Source: Alitta virens (Eukaryota > Annelida > Polychaeta > Phyllodocida > Nereididae). From it: a DNA stretch of 64,000 nucleotides. Within the stretch, counting starts at the first letter, position 1; each line of letters starts with the position of its first letter. Of this stretch, positions 1-12,115 are shown piece by piece. Location: NCBI GenBank assembly GCA_932294295.1, contig OW028573.1:70967829-71031828 (forward strand), read 5' to 3'. The notes below the pieces were generated by a model. It saw nothing but the letters and a program-made list of their open reading frames with translations. It did not search any database and had not been told where the DNA came from. The translations under genes and the position numbers were made by a program.

Positions 1-82
1 GTAATTTATGTATTATTAATGTATTTATTAGAAATTATGTTTTAATTATTTATCAGGTGTTTATTAGTGAAATGAACACCAA

Positions 83-235
83 ATTTGGACCCCCCAGTTG
101 TCCAGGGAAGCCAAAAATTCGGGCAAAAAGTTGAAAAATTCGGGCATAAAGGGGTGCTAATAAAAGCCTTAAAATTCGGGCAAGATGACCTTTGCCCCCC
201 CCCCCCCCCCCCAAAAGAAAGGTTCCCCTACGCCT
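83..235. repeat. Interspersed element A, copy 1
   Basis: This segment carries the repeated phrase AAATTCGGGCA three times, then a run of about 18 C and the ending CCTACGCCTATG. A second copy at 23016-23210 shares the same order of words. The ending resembles hAT-type termini (complement of CATAGGCGTAGG), so it is probably a non-autonomous DNA transposon. Its limits are approximate. Confidence 0.6.
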
Positions 236-240
236 ATGTG

Positions 241-3159
241 AGTTCTTGACTAAACATAGAACTCATTGCTAATTTTGAGGAGTGAACCCCCCCCCCCCCC
301 CTTTTTCTTTTTTATATGGTTCCGTCTTAATACGGTTGAGTGCCCTTCGTTTACCCTAAACCCAAGCTGCTTGCAGCGCCTCTCTCCTACCGTCATTTCA
401 TGAAAGTGCACCCCGACTTGCACTCCCCCTTGTGAGCAAGTTGCCCAAAACCCACGCGTCAGTGCACACATGCTAAAGTATATATATACACATTTGAATC
501 ATCAAAATCACCCTGACAAGTCAATACATGGAAGTAATTAAGGTACAGTTAGCTTACATCTATCACCATATAAATATAAACTGGTAATCGTAAGAAATTA
601 ATCTAATCTAATAAATATGTCTTGCTGCTTATCAATGATTTTTCACCAATGTTAGGCCTACAAGATGCTGGGAACAGGTAAATAATATTACTAGGTAACA
701 ATTATTAAAAGTTGACATGCATGGATAAAAAATACTATTATTATGACAATAGTGTAAAACTGATATGCACAGTGTGAGGATATGATTGCCGTATACTTCT
801 GTATATTATTTAGCTAGGAATATTCCTAGATTCAAGTATGTGTACCTCCCCCCTCCCCAAAACCGATCATTACAGGTAGGTATACGCCCATGGAGAATGA
901 ATGAACAGCGCCCCTATACAAGATCCGTCAGCTGCAGTTATGGAGGTAGAAACTCAGCAGCCATGACACTATAATGATGGGGACAATTCTACAAGCTCAG
1001 CGGAGAATCACTTCATATAGATAGCTGTAGGCCTATAGATGCTAACTTGCAGCTAGATACAGACTGGTATAAGTAGCCGATGAATTCAGTGAGAATTCCT
1101 CGCATCACATCACACGCTGCAGCGCTGGTCCACGGTGTGACAACTGCTGATGCTGCGGTTATTAATAGCTATTACTGGATTACAAATGCTGATACATTAG
1201 CGAAATTCAACTACACACACCCAGGAAATTAAGGAATGCGCTACATTGTTCAATAAAACAGCGAGGAGAGAAAATGACTCAAAGTATTTACCTTAGAAGC
1301 CAGGAAAATGCGTCAGACAGGCTGAATATCGTGTAAGAGAAGTGGCGGAGCCTAAGGAACATCACGGGGGTAAACTCTCACAGCTGTAAGTAGATTATAC
1401 AGCAGCACTGCTCAGCTATAGCTAGCGATTGGTGGGGGTGGTGGAGGGGGGCACAATAGACAAGGTCACTCAACATGAACTTAATACTGAATTAGGCGCC
1501 CTAATTACATTATAATATATCTTAAGAATGTACAGCTCAGTTCTACAATTGAGTAGCCAGGAATAAAGTGGTCGAAAATACATCTATGTAAGCACGTGTC
1601 AGACGTCGGGGTGACGTGTACTAGACTAATGTCAGTACCCCATAACCATGGTTATGGGGTCATGGGGTCTACTGCTAATGTCAATAAATTTTGTCAAGCC
1701 ATCAGATGTCCCAATGTTTATCCATAGCGCTTTGGTTCAATATTAAATGATATGTTAGATTCAGTGCATGCATTTTAGCTTAGTTACACCACAGGCGCCC
1801 TCCAGCAGGGGCTATCATCAAAGACATAGAATAAAGATTATTATTATATCTTGACATGTATAGCAATGAGCTGGACGGCGCCTGTGGTTAGGCCTACACA
1901 GTGAATGCCTTTTGTTAAAACTGGTTATTTATTCAAGTGCTTTGGACCAAAACAAGCCGGAATAATAGGCCGCCCGTAGGGCTTTTATGACTAGAGATTG
2001 GCCAAAAAAAAAATCTACTGTCATGCTATTCTCAGATGACCGGATCGAACTATGTTGTCCTAATTAATCTGCGCGGCCATGATGCGCACAAAATAATAAT
2101 GACCTACTTACACAAAAATCGTTCTTAACAGCTCTTAACTTAAGATCTAGCAGACAAATTGAATTAACTCACATTAAAACACTGTTAATGATCATTTCTA
2201 TGTGATTCAAGACTAGACAAGCAGTAGAAGTATGGTTTTGAATGTTCCATGGTAGGGATGTCCACTGCCGTGATTTTCCACAAAGCTAGCCAACTAAATG
2301 AACGTTCGACCAATCAGAGCAGAGCTTATTTAATTACTAGGCCATTTGCTAGGCAACGAGCTTTAACAAACTCTGTGATTTGCCGTGGCGCTTAGGTTTT
2401 AAAATCAATGCGCCGTCATGATGCGCGCTGACAAAAAAGGCCTTTAGAAACGTCACAATTAAAACTTTTATTGATGACGTCACAGAAAATGGCTTTGGCG
2501 CCGCACCACTGGCGAACAAAAAACAATGTGTTCGCTCAACCGGAACGATCGCGATTTTAGTTGATACTGTTACGTAATTGCTATTAGTAAATAGGTGATA
2601 TATATAATATGTAGCTGTCAATGCCAGGAGTGAGCGAAGCTATATAAGTACTATATATATCTGATTTTTTTAATGATTTATTCACAGATTGAAAGATACA
2701 TGTATGCTTTGTCTAGGTTCAATGCATGTGTTGATATGTCAAAGACAGTGTACAGACAAATGTATTACACCTCCTGCGGCTTCTCATGCACATTGCATAA
2801 TCATATTCTCTAAAGGCTTTTATATATATGTATATATATATAGTAGGCCTAGACGTCTCTACTTCATAGGCTACTGTAGACAGATTACAAAATATAGCCT
2901 TAGGGCGCACTTTTGTATTATTGGCCCAGAAGCGGTTTTTGCAAATACATCACTTTTAAAATTGTCACACACGAAATTCCAATTGTTAAACAGTGTATGT
3001 GACGTCATCCAAGCCTCAGTCTTATACAGGGCGTGCAAGTTACGAAATATACACCATTTGTACATGCGTAGAATCGCGCATTAGCAGCAGCTTTGGAACC
3101 AAGCGCCCAGCGTAGTGCAATGGTGTGGCATAGGAAGGCGTTAATAATGGACTTATTAC
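241..3159. other. Stretch without a recognised gene
   Basis: I see no supported coding region here. Short ORFs lack domain content and codon pattern. The stretch contains several TAGGCCTA octamers, a 24-bp perfect palindrome at 1637-1660, poly(C) near 288-301 and TA-rich simple sequence near 2640-2840. Confidence 0.5.
1637..1660. repeat. Perfect 24-bp palindrome
   Basis: The half-site ACCCCATAACCA is followed directly by its exact complement, with no spacer. It is immediately followed by a partial copy of the right half (CATGGGGT). No gene lies nearby, so a regulatory role is not supported. Confidence 0.75.
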
Positions 3160-3310
3160 CAGGGATGTGATTTTTCCGTTTTTTTCCGGAAATCCGTTTT
3201 TTTTGGCATGTGAATTGACCCGCGTGATATGTGCAAATTAAATTTTTTGGTTTACTTTTGTTCATCCTGACATTTTCCGGTGTTTTTATCACTGATCAAT
3301 CACATCCCTG
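3160..3310. mobile_element. Short MITE with CAGGGATGTGAT ends
   Basis: The 151-bp element starts CAGGGATGTGATT and ends AATCACATCCCTG, forming terminal inverted repeats of about 13 bp. It is flanked by ATTAC on both sides (3155-3159 and 3311-3315), a likely target-site duplication. It has no coding capacity. The CAGGG terminus resembles hAT-like families, but hAT elements normally make 8-bp duplications, so the superfamily is unsettled. Confidence 0.75.
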
Positions 3311-3967
3311 ATTACGGACAAATTACGGACAATTAGTGATAAATACACACCAAAATAGTTAGAACAAACATGCCTGAGTATGTTTCAAGTGTTGTCAGAG
3401 GAAAAAAAGGCAGAATTTCCTTCAAATCACAGAGATTATGGGCGAGGTGAGAGACGGCCGTTTGTTTACATTTTTCTCTGGCCATTAACTAAACAATTGT
3501 GCGAGTATTTTGGTTCATTGTGATTTTCGAGTGTAGTTCAGGACTTCTTTGTGCCACAATAGTTGAAATTATTTGTTTTTATGCATTATTTAACGAGTAA
3601 TTCACCTTTGTTCTGACCAACCCTATTCATTACTATGGCTCTCGACCTAAGTTGGTCCCCTCCTTCCGCACAAGTGCATACAGTGTAGGAGACTGCGGTT
3701 CCAGTGCTACTCTCGACCCGGCTTTGGTTCCGGGAGTAGCCATTTTCTGCTCACCAACGCTGAAGAGTCAGCATCCGCTTGCACGCCAACGCTGAAGAGT
3801 CAGCATCCGCTTGCACGCCCTTATATACATGTATATCAATTGTAACATTATATTTTTAAGAATATGTCTTAAATTCCTACCCATATCGGGTGTAACTCCT
3901 AGTAGCATTTCTATAGAGATAAAGGGTAACAATTCAGTTATACGACTTTCTCTTTAAAGGCTTAGAT

Positions 3968-4060
3968 CAGTGGCGTAGCCAGGTGGGGCCAGGGGCAGAA
4001 TGCCCCCCTCCCCCCCGACAAGGAAAAAGGTACTTTTGGAGAAAGCAACTAAAATTTCAA
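3968..4060. repeat. hAT-like terminus with CAGTGGCGTAGCCAGG
   Basis: The word CAGTGGCGTAGCCAGG followed by GGGGCAGAATGCCCCCC is typical of one end of a hAT-type transposon. The same end occurs in reverse at about 40110-40156 next to a decayed hAT transposase. I found no matching right end close by, so this is probably a truncated copy. Confidence 0.5.
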
Positions 4061-4679
4061 AGGAGCCCGCAATGGGGAGGAAAAGTGACAAAGCCTACAT
4101 CATAACATCATTCAGTAAATTGACACTACTGTTTATAAAGTATATAATTATATAGTATATACTGTATATTAGATTTTAGTGAAGTGTTTACCGCTAAGAG
4201 CTGACACCGCGCTATGTTGCAGTTAATTTATATTTCAGTCAAACCTCACAGACTGTAAGCAAACTATAAGTGTAATTTCACATGCATCTGAATATGTTTT
4301 TCTTAAAACCTAAATTTTTTATATATGTGTACATCCATTGATGTCTCCTAACATTGTCCTTATTCCCTACAACTCGTAAGTTTACTTTTAAGTTTATATT
4401 GTTTTACATTTTTGAATAAAGAGTGATGTGCACGAATATTCAGGGATCAGGCTGGAACCAATTTCAGGTGGGAGAAATATCCCATTACCAAGAATGAGAG
4501 TGGGATTTTTCCAGTTGTGATGGGATTTCTGGTCAACCATTAATGGAGTCCTTAATAATTTATGATCCACATGATTGCAATAAAAATGATGTTGCGTGCA
4601 TTGCCTTCCAGTTTTTTGCTGATTGTGTTCTGCTTGAGAGCACCACGTGGATTGAGTCTCACAAACGAAGTCGGCTAGG

Positions 4680-4875
4680 GCTATACGAACGACGTCGTGT
4701 ATACAAGCGCTTATATACACGACGTCGTGCATATTGTAGCCAATATACACGACGTCGTGCAATCTGCACGACGACGTCGTGCGTATAACTGCTAGTATGC
4801 ACGACGACGTCGTGTCGTGCGTAACTGCTAGTGTGCACGACGACGTCGTGTCGTGCGTAACTGCTAGTGTGCACG
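4680..4875. repeat. Array of CACGACGTCGTG palindromes
   Basis: Six copies of the ACGACGTCGT core occur within about 170 bp, several as the full palindrome CACGACGTCGTG. The last three are arranged as a roughly 37-bp tandem unit (GCTAGTGTGCACGACGACG followed by TCGTGTCGTGCGTAACT). The array is CpG-rich in an AT-rich neighbourhood. A related but diverged set lies at 9822-9915. No gene start is visible next to it. Confidence 0.75.
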
Positions 4876-5139
4876 ATAGATTAGCTACATCATAGCATTA
4901 GCTAAAAATAATAAATATAATAATAATAAATAATATTAATAATATATTCTAACCTGAAAGGTACGGAAGCCATTTTAGGACATGAGAAAAAAAATTTAAT
5001 TGTATAAATGATATTAAATTGTATATATGAAGTAGTATATTGTATATATATATGAAGTAGTATATTGTATATATGAAATACTAAATTGTATATACAACTA
5101 ATTGTATATACGAAAATACTTAAACAGTGGTGCTCCCCT

Positions 5140-5440
5140 AGTTACTCGGCGGGTTCTATTCTACGGGTTACTCGGCGGGTTCTACGGGTCACTAGGCGGG
5201 TTCTACGGGTCCTAGGAATAAGCCGACGGGTAGTAGGAGTAATCCGCCGAGTAATCCGCCGAGTTCCACGAGTAACCCGCCGGCTTTTTGCTACCAGCGT
5301 CAGCGTAGGCAGGGAGGGGGGGGGGGGGGGTGTATATACTTTAAAAGGCTGCTGCTCTTCTAATACTAGTCCGATTTTCGTCAAATAAAGACTGAATTAT
5401 AGTATAGTTTTTGGATCTAAAATAGACCAAATATTAAGTT
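5140..5440. repeat. Minisatellite element, copy 1
   Basis: GC-rich tandem words based on CGGCGGGTTCTACGGGT fill 5145-5285. They are followed by poly(G) and by a unique tail beginning TGTATATACTTTAAAAGGCTG. The same tail and the same tandem words occur in reverse orientation at about 8740-9190, so both are copies of one mobile family. This copy lies inside the composite element. Confidence 0.7.
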
Positions 5441-5913
5441 GTATAAATGAAATAGTAAATTAAAAAAAACGAAATAGCAAATAAAAAAAATTTAATCTAA
5501 ATTGTAAAAACGATATAGTAATATAAAGTAATCAGGTCAAGTATTTTGTATATACGACTTATTATTTCGTATATACAATTTAGATAGATACTTTATTTTC
5601 ATCGAAATTTAAACATACATGGTTATTAAGACATTTCATTATGACACAAATATTTCGATGAGGGGGATGCACAAGAGTTTCGTGGAAACTATGTTTAATT
5701 GTGCATCCCCGCAATATTATTATACTAAATAATTAACAAAAGTTATATATAATAATCAAAATAATAAAAAAATTATCTAAATATAATTTATTACAAGTAA
5801 ATTTAAAAAAGACATAAATGATATAAAGAGAAGAAGAACCTGCTGTCAGTTCTGCTTAGCAGACTGTTGTTCCCTAAAAGACCTGGCAAAAGCTTTTATA
5901 TTATTTTTTAATT

Positions 5914-6708
5914 TCAAGATGGTGATACATTTAACCAAAGACCTGGTGCCTTCCCCAAAAAACTATTATTGTATATTTGTGTTGTATGGTGAAGTGCTCT
6001 TAAATTGTTTCTGTTCCGTGTATGGTATTCATGATTCACTAGGTTATATAAGTTAAGAATTCTTTTTGGTAACAATTCATTAATATATCTATACAAGATT
6101 TTCAAAAGTGCTAGTTCTATCAGGCCATTTATTTTTAAAATTTTTCCTTTTTTGGAAAATTCAGCTAAGTTTGTTCTTCTGCTAAGATTGAAGATTTGTC
6201 TGACAGACTTATTTTGTTGTACTTGAAGTCTTTTGACATCTTTAATTTTTAACAAAGGTCCCCACGCACTAAGTGCATAATTTACATGGGTATATACATT
6301 GCTATTATATATAAGCAATCTGGATTTCACTGGTAATATATTTTTTATCATACTTAAACTATAATTTCCTGCTACCATTTTCAATAAAACACTCTTTACT
6401 TGGTCATTCCATTCCAGATATTCGTCAATCAGTACATTTAAAAATTTAATACTTTTAACATGAGATATTTCTTCTCCACTCAACTTGATAGCACCAGTAT
6501 AATTAACTTCTTTTCTTTTGGAACAAAATAGTATATATTTAGACTTATCAATAGTAAGTGTTAATGAATTACTATCAAACCAATCACTTAAGCATTTTAA
6601 ATCCTCATTAATTTTACGATATAAAAATTTCAAGTTATTACCAGAAGCAAATACTGTGGTATCATCTGCAAAAGAGATACAATTTGAATTTTTAGGCTTT
6701 AACTAGTA
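5914..6708 (-). pseudogene. LINE reverse transcriptase C-terminal fragment
   Basis: The minus-strand frame begins with the FADDT polymerase motif and then shows the thumb and C-terminal region usual for non-LTR retrotransposons: SDWFDSNSLTLTIDKSK, a KSIKFLNVLID block, and the tail with TRNRNNL and LGKAPGLW. The frame is open for about 265 codons from 6708 to the stop at 5914, but everything 5' of the FADD motif (endonuclease and RT fingers) is missing. It is a typical 5'-truncated insertion. It lies inside the terminal-inverted-repeat element, with the 3' end towards 5580. The clade is probably CR1/Jockey-like, which I cannot fix from this fragment. Confidence 0.85.
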
Positions 6709-6853
6709 TTTCGTCTATACGATTTGGTATTTCGTATATTCAATTTGGTATTTCGTATATTCCATTTAGTATTTCGTATATACAATTTACTACATCGTTT
6801 ATACAATTAAATTTTTTTTTTTCTCATGTCCTTAAATGGCTTCCGTAGAAAGG

Positions 6854-8277
6854 CATTAAATAATGAGAAAAATACTAACAATGGAAAACTGTTAAGATGT
6901 ACCTAATGCACACATTGAGGTGTTCTTTAATTTTTATGTCCATCTAGTGGATGGGAGGTGTCACATATAGGTAATAACATATTTAGTATAACAAGTCATC
7001 TGGAGAAAATAATTTAGGATTCAAATATAAAACACGTTTTCAATTAGCCATTTGTCTCCCAGTAGTAGATAGTTTAGCCACATATTGACCAAAAAAATTT
7101 TCATATCCATTCTTGAGCAAGTTTAAGGAATTATCGATTCTGTCTCTTCACGAAGAGGCCTCATGAAAGGATACACCCCCACCCCCACATCATATCTTTT
7201 AATATCGGAAATATCAAATACCATCAGGATAACCCTATATATTCCCCCCAATTAACCTTGGATATCCCCGAATTGCCCTAACTTTCTACTTACCACTTAG
7301 CTGGGCATAATATTACTTTGAAATATGCAACATTCTTCCTTGTAATTTCTGCTGCTTCTTTTGACCACAACAAATGGCTATATATATATAATGATGAAAA
7401 TATGGAAAAAAAGTATCATTGCAGAGATAGGAAACTATAAAAGTTAATTTGTACAGAGGGGTTTTTCTGGGTAAGAGAGATGGGCTATGACCAAAAAACA
7501 TGTAGATATTTATTTTGGTTGTAATAAGTCAAACTGTGACATGTATGCCCCAAGTGTTAGATTTTGCGTTTCTTTTTAGTTAATGCTTCATACAAACTCA
7601 AAACCTTCAAAAATTGAATTTTCTTTATTAGCATCATTGTAATTATTATTTATTCCTTACATTTGCTACAAGACAGTGCTCAGGAATATCTGTATTTGAT
7701 TAAAATTAACACTATTTGACACTAATTGAATGTCTCACTTCTAGACACCTGGAATTATTAACATTATTTTACTGTTTTGGCTATTAACATGACAGAGGCA
7801 CAAAATTGGTCCATTATTTAATATCATTAAGTTGTGAAATTACTATTTAGTTTGCAGGCTGGGCCATAGTATTTTTTAGCATTACATACTTCAGTGAGAA
7901 ACACTTTTTGCCTTGGCCTAAACCTTTGGCCTTGGCCTATATTCAGAAAATTTTCACTTTTTGCCTTGGCCTTCTCACCTGACTTTCTTTAACTAAAGAC
8001 TTCATCTTTAACTCACCTGAAGATGTTGGAGGAGTGCAAAACTTCAACTGACAATTACTTGGCTTCTATAGATGATAGAACAATGCGGTTTTTTGCTAAT
8101 TAGTTCATTTGCAACTATCTTATCATCTATATATTTAAAACACAATGATAAAATACACGAATACCTATAATTTATATATATAGAAAAAATAATACTGCTG
8201 ACAATCCTGAGGTTTACGTCACTGAATCTACAATTTGCAAGTGATGTTAAAGGTACATGAATAAAAACCAATGTTGT
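6854..8277. other. Stretch without a recognised gene
   Basis: AT-rich sequence with no convincing coding region, RNA gene or clear repeat boundary. The words CTTTTTGCCTTGGCC recur around 7900-7970. Confidence 0.5.
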
Positions 8278-8442
8278 GCTGACTGATAGACAGACTGACA
8301 TGACTGAACTGACTGATTGAACTGATGAGCTGAACTGACAGACAGAATTGATTGAGTCAACTGATATCACTGACTGAATATATGACTGTGTACTGACTGA
8401 TTTGGCTGAACTGACTGATTTGGCTGAACTGACTGACTACTG
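8278..8442. repeat. CTGA-type degenerate tandem repeat
   Basis: The words CTGACTGA, ACTGACTGATT and GGCTGAACTGACTGATTT recur throughout. The last part is an exact repeat of an 18-bp unit (TTTGGCTGAACTGACTGA). It is a simple repeat with no coding content. Confidence 0.8.
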
Positions 8443-8646
8443 TAGAAGTAGTTATATGTAAGAAGAAAAAAAGAAAAGAAGAACGAAAGAAAATTTAGGA
8501 GTCAATTTTCTTGAACTTTCAAATTTCAGCAATTCTGACTAACTTATAAAACCTTAAGGCTATAGAAAAATAGCATACAAATATATATAAAATATTATTC
8601 CTCATCAACTACCTTATCTATGAAAAAAACAATTGGCATAATTTAT

Positions 8647-9213
8647 GTGAACCCGTAGTATTACATAACGGTTATGCAACAGCTGACGCTTGAGGGAGCA
8701 CTGGTCAGTGTTTGCCGCCTACCTGCCTTAATATTCTCAGACGAATATTTGGCTTAATATTTGGTCTATTTTCGATCCGAAAACATTTATGGAATCAGTA
8801 TGAACTATACTACAATACTCTTTATTTGACGAAAATCGGACTAGTATTTGAGGTGCAGCAGCCTTTTAAAGTATATACAACCCCCCCCCCCCTGCCTACG
8901 CTGATAGCAGTCGGCGAGTCACCCGTAGAACCCGGCGGGTTACCAGTAGAACCCGGCGAGTCACCCCTAGAACCCCTGAACAAACCGCCGGGTTTACTAC
9001 GGGTAAAATTAGGGACGGATAACTCGCCGGGTTCTCGCCGGCTTCCACGGGTAATCCACCGACTTTTTTTACTTTTTGACACCCGTGAGTTTGCCACGGG
9101 TGAGCCAAGCTTGGCCACGGGTCCCAGGAGTCACCCGGCGGGTATCGCCGGGTATCCACGGGTAGCCGTCGGGTTGGAGCCGGGAAGCACGTTACGTCAC
9201 CGTTATGTCTACG
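8647..9213. mobile_element. Minisatellite-bearing element, copy 2
   Basis: The element starts GTGAACCCGTAG followed by TATTACATAACGGTTATG, and ends with the complement (ACCGTTATGTCTACGGGTTCAC). This gives inverted ends of about 12 bp plus an imperfect extension. Inside are a tail shared with copy 1, a poly(C) run and tandem words based on ACCCGTAGAACCCGGCGGGT. The tandem words keep both strands open over about 90-190 codons, which explains apparent ORFs here; they have no real protein features. I could not find a clear target duplication. Confidence 0.6.
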
Positions 9214-9821
9214 GGTTCACTACGGCAAAACCGGCAAATTGTGAAAGGGGCTTTAATTACTCAACAAAGATTGACTACGGTTGCTAAACACAGAAATTTG
9301 CCAGTGTACTTCACAATTACATTTTACAATAATCATTTAAATTTTCCTGCATTATTCTTAAAATGTGTAAATTTATGCATGTCAATGTATATATATGGGG
9401 CCACCTGAAACTATATATATTTTAATACAGGCCTATATATTTTTTTTAGTCCAATCTAAGGGGGTGGGACATGGCTGGTAACTTGGAGTAGTCAGTCACG
9501 TTCCTACTAAATTGTAATGTTAATTTTTACTCCTAGTTTTTTTTCTAGAGTTTTTCCCATGATAATGCCCCTCCCCCCCCCCCATGTCAAAAATTCATTG
9601 ATTAATTAGCTCTTACCATGATTGAGTTAATTTTGTTTCCAAAAGTGTTTATAAAATGAGTAGTTTCTTTGGTAGGTACCTATAGTACCTACATATACCT
9701 ACATTGCAATATTTTAAACACTCTAATATGGATGAACCTCCCATATGTACTGATATTTCTCCCACTAGAGGCGCATGGTTTGTCAGGCAGACTAGCACGC
9801 CATCTGGTATGAAAATCTGAG

Positions 9822-9915
9822 TCGTGCATATAACCAATCAATGCGCACGACACATTTGGGCGCTGTCGTGCATATAACCAATGAACGTGCACGACCCGTC
9901 GTGTATATAGCCATT
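9822..9915. repeat. GTCGTGCATATAACCAAT repeat
   Basis: GTCGTGCATATAACCAATSAA-type units occur twice in tandem with GCACGAC words between them, and a third half-unit GTCGTGTATATAGCCATT follows. They resemble the palindromic array at 4680-4875 in reverse. Confidence 0.55.
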
Positions 9916-10184
9916 CCGAACGAAGTCAGACTAAACAAGTGGTGGATGAAAGGAGGACTCTGATTGGCCAGAAATGGCTCTGCTCTCATTAACCAGCCAA
10001 TCAGAACGCAGCTTACTTAACTGTTGTGAACGTGGTCACTGCATTCAAGCATGAAAACAGTTGTCAATATTTCAATGTTTTGGGCAAACTTTGCGCGATT
10101 TTTGCCCATTATGACATGATCTAGTGGGATAATTGAGAAAACAATGCGCAAATATCGCAAATGCGCGGTCCAACCTGATCCCTG

Positions 10185-12115
10185 GAACCCTATATTAACA
10201 TTATTATCATCATTTTTATGAGTATTAATTTTTATACAATCTACACATTCTGCTTTCATTTGAGTCATGTCAACTACCGTCAACTACCCCATTAATCTCA
10301 TTTTAGGACCATGTTACAGTACCATATGATATGGTGACCTCAATAATTTTAATGTCAACCTCTAGAACAAGTCAACAAACACACAGTGGAAAACAAATAA
10401 ATGAGACAGTGCAAATTTAGTCGCCTGACAGATTGACCAATGATAGTGGTTGAAACACAGCAGCCATATAATAATTTTATGTTTAACAAAGCGTTAACCA
10501 GCAAAATCATGCACAAATTGCACATCTATGCAAATAAACGGGAAACTATTAAGGTAAAGGGTTGCTATCCATATATGTCTCTCTATCTATTTATCTATCT
10601 ATCTAATAATAAGTTACATTTTGGTATTTTTTTTTACACAGGATGAAACTTCATGACTAAAAAACGCCAATGGATGACAGTTTGCAGGGGCCATTCCATT
10701 TACCTAGGATCTTCAAGAGAAGAAGAGTAACCCTTCTGTTTATTGGTTTTAGTGGTGTGCTTCTGATCCTCACTTTTGCAAAAACACACACATTCAAAGG
10801 TTAGGAAGTTATATAACTCATAATTACAGATGTACCATAAGCGTGAACACTGATAGCAGTTGTACAAGTTAAAGCCACAAAAATTCAATAATAACAAGAC
10901 ATGGCTCACTTTAGTAGCACACCCAAATGGAATACCTTTTATACAGAGTATGCACATCGTACATTTGATACAGAATAATATGAATCAATAATCTGTATAA
11001 TTTATCATTATCAACATGATCATGTGCACTGTATACAAGTAAATATAAACCGACAAAGAAAGCATAGGGCCATGCATTGAGATAACATGGTTTCTTTACG
11101 ATAGGCAATTACAAATGTTTCTGTTTGTTCAATAACATAAGTTAATTTGATAATTATGATTCACCATAGTGAATCATATTTTGTTTTTGTTAAAATTATT
11201 ATTATTCGCCACCAAATTTTGATCCTGCTACAATTCTGTAGAACCGAAATGACCTTGACCCATTTCTCAAGGTCGCAGGTAATTTTAATGCAATTTTTCC
11301 AACTTTGTATTAAAATATCTTACAAACGGGTAGAGGTACAGCTCTGATATTGTGCTATAAGGTCTTCCAATCTGAGGGTCATTTTGATGCTCAGTCATGC
11401 GTATAGGGGTGATCAATACACCCCCTAAAAGTTGATTGGCCTTCGGAATCTCAAGAACCGCATATATATGGTGGGAAACGGGCGAGCACAGAATTATGTT
11501 GTGTTATTAAACATCGGACTACCGTATATTTATCAAATCTAGTTTATAAGTTGGAGTAGTTGTTGTATAAATTGTGAGGGACCATTGCAGATGACCTCTG
11601 GTTAAAGATCAAGGTCACAGATGATCTTGACCTTCAACCAGAGGTCGCATACACAAAATTTTGAATGTACCCTCTGATGAAGCTATTTAGATATTCTGGT
11701 AATCGTAACAAGGTACACAACTTCCTGGCTATTGAATATCTACCCGACCCTTGTTTTTGAGGAGTAAATGTGTAATAAGGAACTGGTATTTAATTTTACT
11801 CGACTACGGACATTTCATGTCTCATCTTTTTTTATATAGGCCTAATATATATTATTCCGGTCCTCATTATTCAAAGGTATTGGGAGTCGTTTACAAGGTA
11901 TTTTCATTTATCTCTCTCCATCTCACGTCTCATCTAATTCTACTCATCTACAAAGATGACTACACTACGGCCCGTTAGGTATGGTGAATCATTTCTATCT
12001 GTTCCCTTGGAACAGAGTGGAGTCTAGTTATCTTCGCCATTGAGAGCCACCCTTTCTATTAAAGTATAACCAGGCATATTTATTGTACTGATATATTATT
12101 CTTTTTATTTCACAG
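10185..12115. other. Stretch upstream of the GT49 gene, no exon identified
   Basis: The missing first exon or exons of the downstream glycosyltransferase should lie here or further left, but I could not find one with a start codon, a membrane anchor and a matching splice phase. TGACCTTGACC and AAGGTCGCAG words near 11250-11280 and 11590-11650 resemble the motif array in the gene's intron. Confidence 0.45.

Larger units (their letters stand above)
4962..6847. mobile_element. Composite terminal-inverted-repeat element with inserts
   Basis: The left end starts TACGGAAGCCATTTTAGGAC and the right end is its near-perfect complement. Both continue with ATGAGAAAAAAAATTTAATTG and arrays of GTATATACAATTT-type words, so the inverted arms run about 130 bp. 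GAAAGG flanks both sides (4956-4961 and 6848-6853), which is a good 6-bp target duplication. Inside sit a minisatellite element (about 5140-5440) and a 5'-truncated LINE fragment (about 5580-6708). No transposase of its own is visible, so it is a non-autonomous element that collected later insertions. The superfamily is not recognised. Confidence 0.75.

Noticed and set aside
4394..4874. Overlapping ORFs on both strands with Arg/Val/Tyr repeats
   Set aside because: They are translations of the palindrome array, which is open in several frames by its nature.
8712..9287. A 191-codon ORF and its antisense counterparts as genes
   Set aside because: The frame is produced by a GC-rich tandem repeat shared with 5140-5440 and has no domain features beyond the periodic repeat.
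4441..10184. One 5.7-kb transposon bounded by CAGGGATCAGG ends
   Set aside because: No matching target duplication flanks the two ends and no transposase belongs to it. Two copies in opposite orientation are equally possible, so it is listed only as a finding.
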